Positions 15,273 through 23,703 of a stretch of DNA of 64,000 bases are shown here, in pieces. A program made the translations under genes and the position numbers. The DNA is from Chromobacterium amazonense (GTDB lineage Bacteria > Pseudomonadota > Gammaproteobacteria > Burkholderiales > Chromobacteriaceae): the NCBI RefSeq assembly GCF_001855565.1, contig NZ_MKCR01000032.1, forward strand, positions 1 to 64,000. Reading direction: 5' to 3'. Position 1 is the first letter of the stretch. Each line of letters starts with the position of its first letter. The notes under the pieces were generated by a model. The model ran no database searches. It was not told the DNA's origin and saw only the letters and a list, made by a program, of their open reading frames with translations.

Positions 15273-16100
15273 TCAGCGGAAATGGTCCTCAATGATTTGC
15301 AGCGGGGCAAACTGCCTCACCGTCGGCGAGGCAGGCTCGGATTCGATGACCTCCCAGCCATCCAGCAGCCTGCTTTCATCAACTTGCGGCGGCAGGGGCG
15401 CGTTGCCGGTTCGATAGATCTGCACGATATTGGCCCCTTTGCCTAAGCCGTAATATTTGTCAAAGTCCTGCCTGCCCTTGGCTGAGTCGAGGTGGTAGGT
15501 CAGGCCGAACTGGCCATCGACGACAAAGGTATTCTCGCCGCTGCGCACTAGGTTCATGGCATGGGAAAACCCTTTGCCTTTGACTGGAACCATGATGATG
15601 TTGCGGCTGTCGGGATGGCTGCGGCTTAACAGTTGCTCAGATAAGGGAGTGGTCTGTTCCAGCGAAAACGAGCTGTAGTTTTCCGCCGCGACGTTTTGCG
15701 GCAATCCGCCTTGCCCGGTGCTTTCCGCCACCCAGAAATCATCGATCTGGCCGCTTTCCAGCGCGGCAAGATTCTTCTCCACCGCCTTGCTGCAGATGAC
15801 GCAATTCTGGTTGAGGGCGCCGCTGGAGAAATAGCTCCAGGCGTTGCTGAGCATGCCTTTGATTTGATGGGGATTCGTGTGTTTGGCGATGAAGTCGAGC
15901 GAGGCGCCTATGCCTTGTTCGGATTTGCTGCGGAACTCCGCCGTCCGGTATGTCTCGCGCCCCAGGCCGTCTTCGAAGCCCGGCGCGTCCGTGATCTTGT
16001 CCAGCATCGGTTCCTGCTGCGATAGGGAGAGGTCGGCGATTTCGAAGTCGTCATCGCGGGTTTGATGCAGCGGTGTCGGAGAGGGATTGAAACCAAGCAT
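15273..16100 (-). CDS. papain-fold (SseI/Tox-PL-like) candidate T3SS effector
   Basis: The 275 residues carry the layout of the papain-like glutamine deamidase group (Tox-PL): NCVICSKAVEKNL (Cys 100 or 103), KGFSHAMNLVRSG (His 180) and FVVDGQFGL (Asp 195), with an NC..C, .HAMNLV, .DGQ.G order. The Salmonella SPI-2 effector SseI has a Cys-His-Asp triad of this fold, with 15 residues between His and Asp as here. Start: ATG 16100 is preferred, since the longer frame to 16172 would begin inside operator c (16161-16176). No good ribosome site is seen before 16100. It stands alone, divergent from the sctR operon, under a T3SS operator 60 bp upstream, which supports a secreted effector. Substrate unknown. 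Confidence 0.65.
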   Translation of the reverse strand: MLGFNPSPTPLHQTRDDDFEIADLSLSQQEPMLDKITDAPGFEDGLGRETYRTAEFRSKSEQGIGASLDFIAKHTNPHQIKGMLSNAWSYFSSGALNQNCVICSKAVEKNLAALESGQIDDFWVAESTGQGGLPQNVAAENYSSFSLEQTTPLSEQLLSRSHPDSRNIIMVPVKGKGFSHAMNLVRSGENTFVVDGQFGLTYHLDSAKGRQDFDKYYGLGKGANIVQIYRTGNAPLPPQVDESRLLDGWEVIESEPASPTVRQFAPLQIIEDHFR

Positions 16101-16160
16101 GATGCGCGCTCGCAGTTGTGGAAACTCGGCCAGTATGCTGATGGGGCAAACGATACGCAG

Positions 16161-16176
16161 TCCGGTAAACACCTGA
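16161..16176. promoter_or_regulatory. T3SS operator palindrome c (TCCGGT-AAAC-ACCTGA)
   Basis: One mismatch to TCAGGT-N4-ACCTGA. It lies 60 bp before the papain-fold effector gene on the minus strand. With operator d it forms a pair, centres 33 bp apart (about three helix turns), in the divergent promoter region. Confidence 0.7.
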
Positions 16177-16193
16177 GTCGGAAGGAGAAGGGT

Positions 16194-16209
16194 TCAGGTG
16201 TAGACCCGA
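16194..16209. promoter_or_regulatory. T3SS operator palindrome d (TCAGGT-GTAG-ACCCGA)
   Basis: One mismatch to the consensus, 57 bp before the sctR start. It should control the plus-strand operon sctR-sctS-sctT-sctU-transglycosylase-ssrA. Confidence 0.7.
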
Positions 16210-16266
16210 TGGGGCATCGGTCAGGCGAAACGGACAATGGATTCCAGAAATATCTGGAGCATAACC

Positions 16267-16914
16267 ATGTCCCTGACCGAACAACCCGTTGCGTTGATCA
16301 CCTTGCTGGCGGCCCTGTCATTGCTGCCGCTGCTGGTGGTGATGGGCACATCTTTTCTGAAGCTGTCCGTGGTATTCGCCTTGCTGCGCAACGCGCTGGG
16401 CGTCCAGCAGATTCCGCCCAATATCGCCCTGTATGGGCTGGCGCTGATCCTGTCGCTGTTCATCATGACGCCGGTGGGCATGGCGGTGCAGGACAGGCTA
16501 GCCGCCTCGCCGGCGGAGCCGCAAGCCAGCCTGTTGTCCCGGCTGTCTGACAATACGCTAGACCCGTATCGCCAGTTTTTGAAAAAACACACCGCGCCGG
16601 CGCAGCTGCGCTTCTTCCGCGACGCGGCGCGCAAGAACTGGCCGGACGACATCCGCGCCCGCGTCAGCGACGACTCGCTGCTGTTGCTGATGCCGGCCTT
16701 CGCCGTCAGCCAGCTGATTGAAGCCTTCAAGATCGGCCTGCTGTTGTTCCTGCCGTTCATCGCCATCGACCTCATCGTCTCCAATGTGCTGCTGGCCATG
16801 GGGATGATGATGGTGTCGCCTATGACCATCTCAATGCCTTTCAAGCTGCTGGTTTTCGTGCTGGTAGGAGGCTGGGACCGTTTGCTGGGACAGCTCTTGC
16901 TGTCTTATCGCTGA
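16267..16914 (+). CDS. sctR: T3SS export apparatus protein SctR
   Basis: SsaR/FliP family inner-membrane protein, 215 residues (SsaR has 215). It forms the export pore with SctS and SctT. Four membrane segments are seen (about 10-40, 50-72, 145-170, 175-205), with the family signature near LPLLVVMGTSFLKLSVVFALLR and the FLPFIAIDLIVSNVLLAMGM segment. The ATG at 16267 follows CTGGAG; the upstream in-frame ATG at 16237 is less well placed. First gene of the export-apparatus operon. Confidence 0.95.
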   Translation: MSLTEQPVALITLLAALSLLPLLVVMGTSFLKLSVVFALLRNALGVQQIPPNIALYGLALILSLFIMTPVGMAVQDRLAASPAEPQASLLSRLSDNTLDPYRQFLKKHTAPAQLRFFRDAARKNWPDDIRARVSDDSLLLLMPAFAVSQLIEAFKIGLLLFLPFIAIDLIVSNVLLAMGMMMVSPMTISMPFKLLVFVLVGGWDRLLGQLLLSYR

Positions 16915-16924
16915 GGAGCGCGCC

Positions 16925-17194
16925 ATGGGACAGGCGGAAATCGTGCAATTGGCCAGCGAGCTGTTGTGGCTGGTGCTGATGCTGTCATTGCCGGTGGTGC
17001 TGGTGGCGTCGGTGGTCGGCGTGCTGGTGGGCCTGGTGCAGGCGTTGACCCAGATCCAGGACCAGACCGTGTCCTTTGTCATCAAGCTGGTGGCGGCTTG
17101 CGTCACGCTGGCGCTGACCTACCACTGGATGGGCGAGGCGCTGCTGGCTTACGCCATGCGCAGCTTTGATCTGATCTCGCGCATGGGGGGCTAG
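16925..17194 (+). CDS. sctS: T3SS export apparatus protein SctS
   Basis: SsaS/FliQ family, 89 residues (SsaS has 88), with two hydrophobic hairpins at about 15-40 and 48-75 and the conserved LPVVLVASVVGVLVGLVQAL-TQIQDQT segment. Part of the SctRST export pore. It is ten bases downstream of sctR and two bases upstream of sctT. Confidence 0.95.
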   Translation: MGQAEIVQLASELLWLVLMLSLPVVLVASVVGVLVGLVQALTQIQDQTVSFVIKLVAACVTLALTYHWMGEALLAYAMRSFDLISRMGG

Positions 17195-17196
17195 GC

Positions 17197-17976
17197 ATGG
17201 ACGAGCTGAATTGCTGGTGGCCGCTGCTGGGCGTGGCGATGATGCGTCCGCTGGGCGCCATGCTGCTGCTGCCCTTGTTTGGCTCGTCCATGTTGGGCGG
17301 CACGCTTACCCGCAACGCGCTGGCGTTGATGGCCACGCTGCCGATATTGCCGTTGTTGTCGCCGCTAGCGCTGCCCGATCCCATGCAGGCGCCGGCGGCC
17401 TATGCGCTCATCCTGGCCAGCGAGCTGGCGCTGGGGCTGATGCTGGGCTTTTCCGCCGCCATTCCGTTTTGGGCGCTGGACATGGCCGGCTTTGTATTGG
17501 ACACCATGCGCGGCGCGTCTATGGCCGGCGTCTTCAATCCGTTGATGGGCGGGCAATCGTCGCCGCTGGGCGGGCTGTTTTCACAGATGGCGGCGGTGTT
17601 GTTCATGGCCTTAGGCGGCTTCCATGCTTTCCTCTCCACGCTTTACGCGTCCTACCATACGCTGCCGCCGGGCCTGGGCTGGCATTGGGCGGGCCAGTTC
17701 ATCCCCATGCTGCGGCGCGAATGGCACACGCTGTACACGCTGACGCTGGGTTTCGCCATGCCGGCGATGGTGATGATGGTGCTGATAGACTTGGCGCTGG
17801 GTTTGATCAATCGCTCCGTGCAGCAGCTGAATGTGTTTACGCTGTCCATGCCGATCAAGAGCGCCGCCACCCTGCTGATGCTGATCATCGGCCTGCAGTT
17901 TGGCTTGTCCGATGTCTTGGCGCGTTTCGAGCACTTTGATGGCGGATTGATCCGCATGCTGGAATCGGCGCCATGA
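17197..17976 (+). CDS. sctT: T3SS export apparatus protein SctT
   Basis: SsaT/FliR family, 259 residues (SsaT also has 259), with about six membrane segments. Conserved landmarks are MMRPLGAMLLLPLFGSSMLG near the N-terminus, FWALDMAGFVLDTMRGASMA (about 88-107), and VQQLNVFTLSMPIKSAATLL near the C-terminus. Completes the export pore. Its stop overlaps the sctU start by ATGA. Confidence 0.95.
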   Translation: MDELNCWWPLLGVAMMRPLGAMLLLPLFGSSMLGGTLTRNALALMATLPILPLLSPLALPDPMQAPAAYALILASELALGLMLGFSAAIPFWALDMAGFVLDTMRGASMAGVFNPLMGGQSSPLGGLFSQMAAVLFMALGGFHAFLSTLYASYHTLPPGLGWHWAGQFIPMLRREWHTLYTLTLGFAMPAMVMMVLIDLALGLINRSVQQLNVFTLSMPIKSAATLLMLIIGLQFGLSDVLARFEHFDGGLIRMLESAP

Positions 17977-19025
17977 GCGAGAAGACGGAAAAGCCCACGG
18001 CCAAACGCCTGCGCGACGCCCGAGACGAAGGGCAGGTGGCCAAGAGCCAGGAGGTGAACGCGGTGGTGCAACTGGGGCTGATCCTCCTATGGCTGGGTGC
18101 GGAAGGGCATGCGCTGTACGCGGGGCTGGCCGGCTTCATCCATGGCTGCATCGATGCGGTCAATCTGCCGCTGGAAAGCGCCATGGCTCAGTTGACGGGC
18201 CAATTTGCCGAACTGTGCCTGCGCTTTGTATTCGGCTTGGCGGGATTGCTGGCATTGGCGCTGACGCTGACCGGCTTGATCCAGTCCGGCTTCCTGTTTG
18301 CCCCCAAGGCCATCCAGCCGTCGGCGCAGCGGATCAATCCGCTGTCCAACGCCAAGCAGATGGTGTCGCTGATGAAGCTGTTCGAACTCTGCAAGATGCT
18401 GCTGAAGGTGGGCGTGCTGGGCGTGACTTTCGCCTATTTGATAGAGCGTTACGCCGCCTCGTTCGCGCACCTGCCGCAGGCGGGCCTGGCGGCCGGGCTG
18501 GCGGTGTGCGCGCAGATGGCGCAGTGGATGTGGGCCATCCTGCTGGCGGTGACGGCGGTATTCGCCGTGGCCGATTACGCCATGCAGCATTATCAGTTGC
18601 GCAAGCAGCTGATGATGTCGCACGAAGACATCAAACAGGAGTTCAAGAATTCCGAGGGTAGCCCTGAGGTCAAGCAGCGCCGGCGCGAGATGCATCGCGA
18701 GGTGCAAAGCGGCAGCCTGGCCGGCAAGGTGGCCAAGTCGTCGGTGGTGGTGCGCAATCCGACCCATATCGCCGTCTGCCTGCGCTACGAAGAGGGCGAG
18801 ACCCCCTTGCCGCAAGTGCTGGAGTACGGCCGCGACGCGCTGGCGCTGCACATCGTCAGCCTGGCCGAGAAACACGGCATCCCCGTAGTGGAGAACGTGC
18901 CGCTGGCGCGCGCGCTGTTGGCTTCCACCCGGCCTGGCGATTACATACCGGAGCCTTTGTTCGCCGCAGTGGCCCAGGTGCTGAGCCTGGTGATGGATGC
19001 GATGGAGGATGGCGATGAAGCTTAG
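17973..19025 (+). CDS. sctU: T3SS autocleaving export switch protein SctU
   Basis: SsaU/FlhB family, 350 residues (SsaU 352). It starts MSEKTEKPTAKRLRDARDEG, the usual positively charged N-terminus; four membrane segments span about 28-210. The cytoplasmic domain contains the self-cleavage site NPTH (in VVVRNPTHIAVCLRY, about residues 263-266), which sets substrate specificity together with SctP. Linker GSPEVKQRRREMHREVQSG is typical. The downstream transglycosylase overlaps its 3' end by 11 bases. Confidence 0.96.
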   Translation: MSEKTEKPTAKRLRDARDEGQVAKSQEVNAVVQLGLILLWLGAEGHALYAGLAGFIHGCIDAVNLPLESAMAQLTGQFAELCLRFVFGLAGLLALALTLTGLIQSGFLFAPKAIQPSAQRINPLSNAKQMVSLMKLFELCKMLLKVGVLGVTFAYLIERYAASFAHLPQAGLAAGLAVCAQMAQWMWAILLAVTAVFAVADYAMQHYQLRKQLMMSHEDIKQEFKNSEGSPEVKQRRREMHREVQSGSLAGKVAKSSVVVRNPTHIAVCLRYEEGETPLPQVLEYGRDALALHIVSLAEKHGIPVVENVPLARALLASTRPGDYIPEPLFAAVAQVLSLVMDAMEDGDEA

Positions 19026-19764
19026 TCGAATCCCGCGGCTCAGACTGGCGCTGCTGTGCTTGGCCTTATGCGGCGTGAGCCGGGCGGCTGCCGCTGAGGG
19101 CTTGCAGTGGTACGTCGTCCCGCCTGGCGGCGATGGGCCTTCCGCCATGGCGCCGCCGCCAGCGTCCCCGAAAGCGATGCCCGCGCCCGCTTCCCCCGCT
19201 GGAGCGGAGGGGAAGTCCTTGCGCTATGGCGAGCTGATCGACGACGTGGCGCAGCGCCACGCCCTGGATCCGCTGTTGGTGCACGCGGTGGTGGAAACGG
19301 AGTCGGCCTATAGGCCGGAGGCGGTGTCGGACAAGGGCGCCATCGGACTGATGCAAGTGATGCCGGCAACCGGCATGCGCTTCGGCCAGCGCGCGCTGGC
19401 CGAGCCGCGCGCCAATCTGGAAGCCGGCGCCGCCTACCTCAGCTGGCTGCTGCGCCGTTTCGATGGCCGCCTGGAGTTGGCGCTGGCCGGTTATAACGCA
19501 GGTGAGGGCGCCGTGGCGCGCTACGGCAACGCGGTGCCGCCGTATGAGGAAACCCAGGCCTATGTGCGAAAAGTGATGGCGCGCTATGCCCGCTTGCGCG
19601 GCGGCGCCAGCCCTGGCATCCCGGCGTCGGCCGTGCCAGCCGCCGTGGCGGCTGCCCGGCGTGTCGGCAAACCGAAGGACGCTATGGGCGGCGTGGGCGA
19701 TATGGGACAATTGTGGCGCATCTTCACCGGCGGCTCGAATGCCGGCGGAGCGAACGGAACCTGA
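19015..19764 (+). CDS. T3SS-associated lytic transglycosylase
   Basis: Exported SLT-type muramidase, 249 residues, probably opening peptidoglycan for the needle complex. A Sec-type signal peptide covers about residues 1-27; a proline-rich linker follows; the SLT domain at about 70-185 shows ETESAYRPEAVSDKGAIGLMQ with the catalytic Glu (ESAY), GLMQVMP and the AGYNAGEGAVARYG signature. The start at 19015 lies inside sctU. Placement in the sctRSTU operon recalls the dedicated transglycosylases IagB and EtgA of other T3SS; Salmonella SPI-2 lacks one in this position. The C-terminal 50 residues are low-complexity. Confidence 0.85.
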   Translation: MKLSRIPRLRLALLCLALCGVSRAAAAEGLQWYVVPPGGDGPSAMAPPPASPKAMPAPASPAGAEGKSLRYGELIDDVAQRHALDPLLVHAVVETESAYRPEAVSDKGAIGLMQVMPATGMRFGQRALAEPRANLEAGAAYLSWLLRRFDGRLELALAGYNAGEGAVARYGNAVPPYEETQAYVRKVMARYARLRGGASPGIPASAVPAAVAAARRVGKPKDAMGGVGDMGQLWRIFTGGSNAGGANGT

Positions 19765-22526
19765 TGAGAGACCCTATGCCGAATCTGCCCTGGCGCTCGT
19801 CGCTGCCATTCCGCCTGGCCTTGGTGCTGGGCGGGGCCATCGCGCTGTTCTGGCTGCTCAGCGCCAGCGCGGTGCTGTTTCTCGATTTCAAGGAAACCCG
19901 CGAGGCCTTGGCGCACAAGGTGGTGGCCATGACCCGCAGCGTGGGCGAGCAGCAGAGCGCGGAGCTCAGGGCGGCCGCACGCGATGTCTCCACCTTGTTC
20001 CACTCCTGGCGAAGCCTGAGCGACAGCCCGCGGCAAAGCCTGGGCCATTACTTGGTGTCCCACTATGTGGCGCTGGATGAGCGGCGCGCCGATGCGCCTG
20101 GCCGCGTGCGGCGCGCCATGGATTTCGTGGAGTCCTACGGCAGCGGCGGCGTGGGCAAGTTCGTCGATACTTTTATCGTGCTGGATGGCGGCATCGTGAT
20201 TTCCAGCGCAAACAGCTCGCGCCGCGAAACCGCCCGCCACCTGGAGGATTTGTACAAGCTGCGGGATTTGCCGCCGCGCGCCGGCTTGGTGTGGGGGCGG
20301 CCTTATCAGGCTCTTGACGGCGGATGGCAGATGGCCGTCGCCGCGCGCGATCCTGCGACCGGCGCCATGGTGGGGGTGACGGTGCATCTGTCGCTGCGCT
20401 TCGCCCTGGATTGGCTGAGCAAGACCGACGACGGCGCCCTGATCTGGCTGGGAGAGGATGGCTGGCCGTTCGCTCCGCTGCCGGCCATCGCGCCGGCCGG
20501 CTTGATAGAGCAGCTGCCGGCTTGCAAGAAGCCGTTCATCCAGAGCATGCAGGGCGTCAGCATCATCTGCGTCAACGTCGAGCCTACCGGCTGGCGTCTG
20601 ATCGAGGTCTATCCAACGGAGCGCATCACCCAGCGGGCGCTGGCGGAGCTGCCCAGGCATCTGCCGGTGGCCTTGCTGTCTTTGCTGGGACTGGTGGTTT
20701 TGCTGTATGTCGTGCTGCAGCGCAGCCTGGGGCGAACGCTGTCCAATATCGTGCACATCATCAGCCCGCAAGAGGCGGTGAGCAAACAGCAGCGTCTACC
20801 TGAGGAGAGGGAGGATGAGCTGGGACAGATCGCCCACGCCTACAACCGGCTGCTGGACGCGGTGCAAGCGCAATATGCCGAGCTGGAGGCCAAGGTGGAG
20901 GAGCGCACCGCGGAGTTGAACGAAGCGCGTTGCCGCGCCGAGCGGGCCAATGCCCACAAGAGCGAGCAGCTCACCAATATCAACCATGAGATCCGCACGC
21001 CGCTGAACGGCATCGTCGGCGCGCTGAGGCTGCTGGGGCGTACCGAATGCGACGCCAATCAGCACGATCTGGTCGATACCGCGCTCAAGTGTTCCGGCCA
21101 TTTGCTGGAAATCATCAACAATCTGTTGGATTTTTCGCGTATCGAGTCCGGGCAGATGGTGGTCACGTCTTCGGTGCAAGACCCGCTGGTGTTGATCGAC
21201 CAGGCCATGTTGACGGTGCAGTTGCCTGCGCAGGATAAGGGCCTGGCGCTGCGCTGTCAGGTGGACTCGAGCTTTCCGTCCCAGTTTCTGACCGATGGCC
21301 TGCGCCTGCGGCAAATCCTGATCAATCTGCTCGGCAACGCCGTTAAATTCACCCGCGAAGGCGGCGTCACCTTGTCGGCCTGGAGCGCCGATGGCCGGGT
21401 CTGTTTCAGCGTGCGCGACAGCGGACCGGGCATTCCGCCGGAAAAATACGCGGAGGTCTTCATCGCCTTCCGCCAGTTGGAAGGCTTCGTGGCGGGCAGC
21501 GGGCTGGGGCTGCCCATCGCGCGCAGCCTGGCTCAGCTGTTGGGCGGCGATTTGCGGCTGATCCCGGTTGAAAGCGGCGCCTGCTTTCAACTGGAGCTGC
21601 CGCTGGGCGAAGCGAGTCCGGGACGGGCGGCGGACTGCGGCCCCATCGCGGCGCCGGAGCGTTTGCATCCGCAGCTGCGCGCCTGGGGCTATGCGCCGCA
21701 CGCCGGCGAAAACCCAGCCTTGGACGCGCCGGAGCTGGCTTTCCTGCCTGCCCGGCTACGCCAGCATCTTGAGCCGGACCGCACCCCCGACATCAGTCTG
21801 AGGGAGGAGGCATTGCCGGTGTCGCCATGGTCGCTGAACGTGCTGCTCGTCGACGATGTCGACACCAACCGCGACATCGTCGGCCGCATGGTGCGCCAGC
21901 AGGGGCATAGAGTGTGGGAGGCGGCGTCCGGCGAGGACGCCCTGGCCCTGGGGCGCGCTCATGTGTTCGATCTGGTGCTGATGGATATGCGGATGCCGGG
22001 CCTGTCCGGCGGCGAAACGGTTGCGCTATGGCGGGATGAGGCCAGCGGCATGCTGGACCCGGATTGCCCCATCGTCGCCCTTACCGCCAATGCCCAGCCC
22101 GGCGAGCGCGAGCGGCTGCTGGGGGCCGGCTTCGACGAATACCTGACCAAGCCGGTATCGCCGGAAATGTTGGCGCGGGCCCTGGATTTCGCCGCCGATC
22201 AGCAACTGGCCCGCGGCATGGAGCTGGAGCCTAATTCCGGCAGCGAACAGCCGCTGTTGGGCAAGGATCCGGCGCTGTTGTCGCGCCTGGCGGCCGATCT
22301 GCGCGAATATTATCGACGTCTGGGCCTGGCGATGGAGGCGCGGGACGAGGCCGAGTGCCGGATGCTGCTGCACACGCTCAAGGGCCTGGCCGGCCAGGCG
22401 GGGCTCGATCTGCTGCGTGAGGCGGCGGAGCACTGGGAGGCCTTGTTGAACCAGGGCGACGCCGTATCGCCTGGCGCATGGGAAGTGCTCGGCCGCCTGA
22501 TCGAGAGCGAGCTCGGCGCCGATTGA
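19764..22526 (+). CDS. ssrA: SsrA-type hybrid sensor kinase of the T3SS
   Basis: Membrane sensor that should phosphorylate the SsrB-type regulator at 22548. It has 920 residues, the same as Salmonella SsrA. Domains: membrane segment about 15-37, periplasmic sensor 38-297, second segment about 299-318, HAMP, HisKA with NHEIRTPLNG (His about 406), HATPase with ILINLLGNAVKFTREGG and DSGPGIPPEKYAEV (about 510-630), receiver with VLLVDDVDTNRD (about 691) and phosphoacceptor Asp in LVLMDMRMPG (about 740), and Hpt with LHTLKGLAGQAG (His about 870). The start codon overlaps the transglycosylase stop (TGATG), so the sensor belongs to the export-apparatus operon. It converges with ssrB, unlike the tandem pair of Salmonella. 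Confidence 0.92.
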   Translation: MRDPMPNLPWRSSLPFRLALVLGGAIALFWLLSASAVLFLDFKETREALAHKVVAMTRSVGEQQSAELRAAARDVSTLFHSWRSLSDSPRQSLGHYLVSHYVALDERRADAPGRVRRAMDFVESYGSGGVGKFVDTFIVLDGGIVISSANSSRRETARHLEDLYKLRDLPPRAGLVWGRPYQALDGGWQMAVAARDPATGAMVGVTVHLSLRFALDWLSKTDDGALIWLGEDGWPFAPLPAIAPAGLIEQLPACKKPFIQSMQGVSIICVNVEPTGWRLIEVYPTERITQRALAELPRHLPVALLSLLGLVVLLYVVLQRSLGRTLSNIVHIISPQEAVSKQQRLPEEREDELGQIAHAYNRLLDAVQAQYAELEAKVEERTAELNEARCRAERANAHKSEQLTNINHEIRTPLNGIVGALRLLGRTECDANQHDLVDTALKCSGHLLEIINNLLDFSRIESGQMVVTSSVQDPLVLIDQAMLTVQLPAQDKGLALRCQVDSSFPSQFLTDGLRLRQILINLLGNAVKFTREGGVTLSAWSADGRVCFSVRDSGPGIPPEKYAEVFIAFRQLEGFVAGSGLGLPIARSLAQLLGGDLRLIPVESGACFQLELPLGEASPGRAADCGPIAAPERLHPQLRAWGYAPHAGENPALDAPELAFLPARLRQHLEPDRTPDISLREEALPVSPWSLNVLLVDDVDTNRDIVGRMVRQQGHRVWEAASGEDALALGRAHVFDLVLMDMRMPGLSGGETVALWRDEASGMLDPDCPIVALTANAQPGERERLLGAGFDEYLTKPVSPEMLARALDFAADQQLARGMELEPNSGSEQPLLGKDPALLSRLAADLREYYRRLGLAMEARDEAECRMLLHTLKGLAGQAGLDLLREAAEHWEALLNQGDAVSPGAWEVLGRLIESELGAD

Positions 22527-22547
22527 GCGCGCGCCGCGCCGGCCGCA

Positions 22548-23201
22548 TCAGTATTCCAGCACCCCCAGCCGGCGCGCCCAATTGCTCAACTCCGCGGCAT
22601 TGTGCGCATCCAGCTTGCGCATCAGGTTCAGCCGGTGCGTCTCCACGGTTTTCAGGCTGATGGACAGCAGCTCGGCGATATCGCGGTTGCGGCGGCCTTC
22701 GGCCACCAGCTTCAGCACCTGGCGCTCGCGCAGAGTCAGCGGCGTGTCGCCGGGAATGGGCGCGCGCTCCGCCGCGTCCAGCGTTTCCAGCTTCAGCGCC
22801 GGGTCGATATAGCTCTTGCCCAGCGCCGCGTGCTGCAGCGCGGCCAGCAACACCTGCTGCGGGCTTTGCTTCAGCACATAGGCCAGGGCGCCGGCCGACA
22901 GCGCGGCTCTGCCGCGATGTTCTTCCGCGGAAGCCGTGACCACCACGATGCGCAACGCTTCCCAGCGGCGGCGCAACTGGTGGATCACGTCGATGCCGTC
23001 CATGCCGGGCAGGCCCAGGTCCAGCAGCACCATGTCAGGGGCCAGGCGCTGGCAGGCCTCATACACCGCCAGTCCATCGGAAACGGTGCCGACCACCTCG
23101 TAACGCGGCTGGCTGGCCAGCAGGTTGCGGATGCCGTCTATCAGCAAGGCGTGGTCTTCGACGATCAGAACGCGAAGCGCCGAGGCGGAAGCTAGAGTCA
23201 T
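22548..23201 (-). CDS. ssrB: SsrB-type response regulator (NarL/FixJ family)
   Basis: Transcription regulator of 217 residues (SsrB has 212). Receiver about 12-130 with phosphoacceptor Asp in MVLLDLGLPGMDG (about 61), then LuxR-type helix-turn-helix at 150-213: LTLRERQVLKLVAEGRRNRD and ISLKTVETHRLNLMRKL. ATG 23201 is chosen because AAAGGA lies nine bases upstream; TTG 23210 and GTG 23204 are in-frame alternatives. It is convergent with ssrA, 21 bp apart, and divergent from the sctC operon. Operator e sits 48 bp upstream, suggesting autoregulation if SsrB is the binder. Confidence 0.92.
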   Translation of the reverse strand: MTLASASALRVLIVEDHALLIDGIRNLLASQPRYEVVGTVSDGLAVYEACQRLAPDMVLLDLGLPGMDGIDVIHQLRRRWEALRIVVVTASAEEHRGRAALSAGALAYVLKQSPQQVLLAALQHAALGKSYIDPALKLETLDAAERAPIPGDTPLTLRERQVLKLVAEGRRNRDIAELLSISLKTVETHRLNLMRKLDAHNAAELSNWARRLGVLEY

Positions 23202-23249
23202 CACCGTCAATCCTTTTATTGTTCATTGTCGAATGATTATAAGCGCATT

Positions 23250-23265
23250 TCAGGTGTGCACCTGA
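23250..23265. promoter_or_regulatory. T3SS operator palindrome e (TCAGGT-GTGC-ACCTGA)
   Basis: Perfect match of both arms; the symmetry extends to TCAGGTG-TG-CACCTGA. It sits between divergent ssrB (48 bp away) and the sctC operon (36 bp away), so one site could serve both. Confidence 0.75.
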
Positions 23266-23301
23266 TGCGCGGATGCGCCGCCCCCCGGCAGCATAGGCGA
23301 C

Positions 23302-23703
23302 ATGAACAGAACACTTGATCCCGCCGCCGCCCTGCATTGGCTGGCCTCGCGCCTGGACCGTCCGCAGTGGTCGCTTGCCGATACCGTCGTAAGCGGACAA
23401 TTGGGCGAGCGCGCCGCCCGCGCGCGCCGCTTCGACACCGGATTGACGGTGGCGCTGACGCTGGACCGCCCGCCGCAGCAGGCGGCAGGCGCTTGCCTGT
23501 TGTTGGCCGCCACGCCGGAAGCCCGCGATGACGCGCTGTATCTGTCTGGCGACAGGCTGTGGTTGCTGCGGCGGTATCCGGTGGCATTGACCGAAGTGGA
23601 ACTGGACCTGCTGTTCAAGCAGCAGCAGGCGATGGCCGCGCTGTTGGCCACGCGGGAACGCGCCGCTCCGGTCCCGCTGCCTATTGCCGGGAGGTACGCA
23701 TGA
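23302..23703 (+). CDS. small T3SS protein in the ssaB (spiC) position
   Basis: Protein of 133 residues directly before sctC, overlapping it by ATGA. In SPI-2 this place is held by ssaB/spiC (127 residues), which works with SsaL and SsaM. The sequence, however, looks more like a CesT/SycE-type chaperone fold (alternating strands, LPRPPQQAAGACLLLAAT-like core, WLLRRYPVALTEVELDLLF helix near the end), and I see no clear SpiC signature. Either a chaperone or a divergent SpiC. Operator e is 36 bp upstream. First gene of the sctC-sctD-ssaE operon. Confidence 0.6.
   Translation: MNRTLDPAAALHWLASRLDRPQWSLADTVVSGQLGERAARARRFDTGLTVALTLDRPPQQAAGACLLLAATPEARDDALYLSGDRLWLLRRYPVALTEVELDLLFKQQQAMAALLATRERAAPVPLPIAGRYA

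Noticed and set aside
19713..19763. Earlier start for the hybrid kinase
   Set aside because: The extension lies in the transglycosylase gene and lacks hydrophobic or family features.
19757..19763. Half-site ACCTGA before ssrA
   Set aside because: Only one arm of the palindrome is present and it lies inside the transglycosylase gene.
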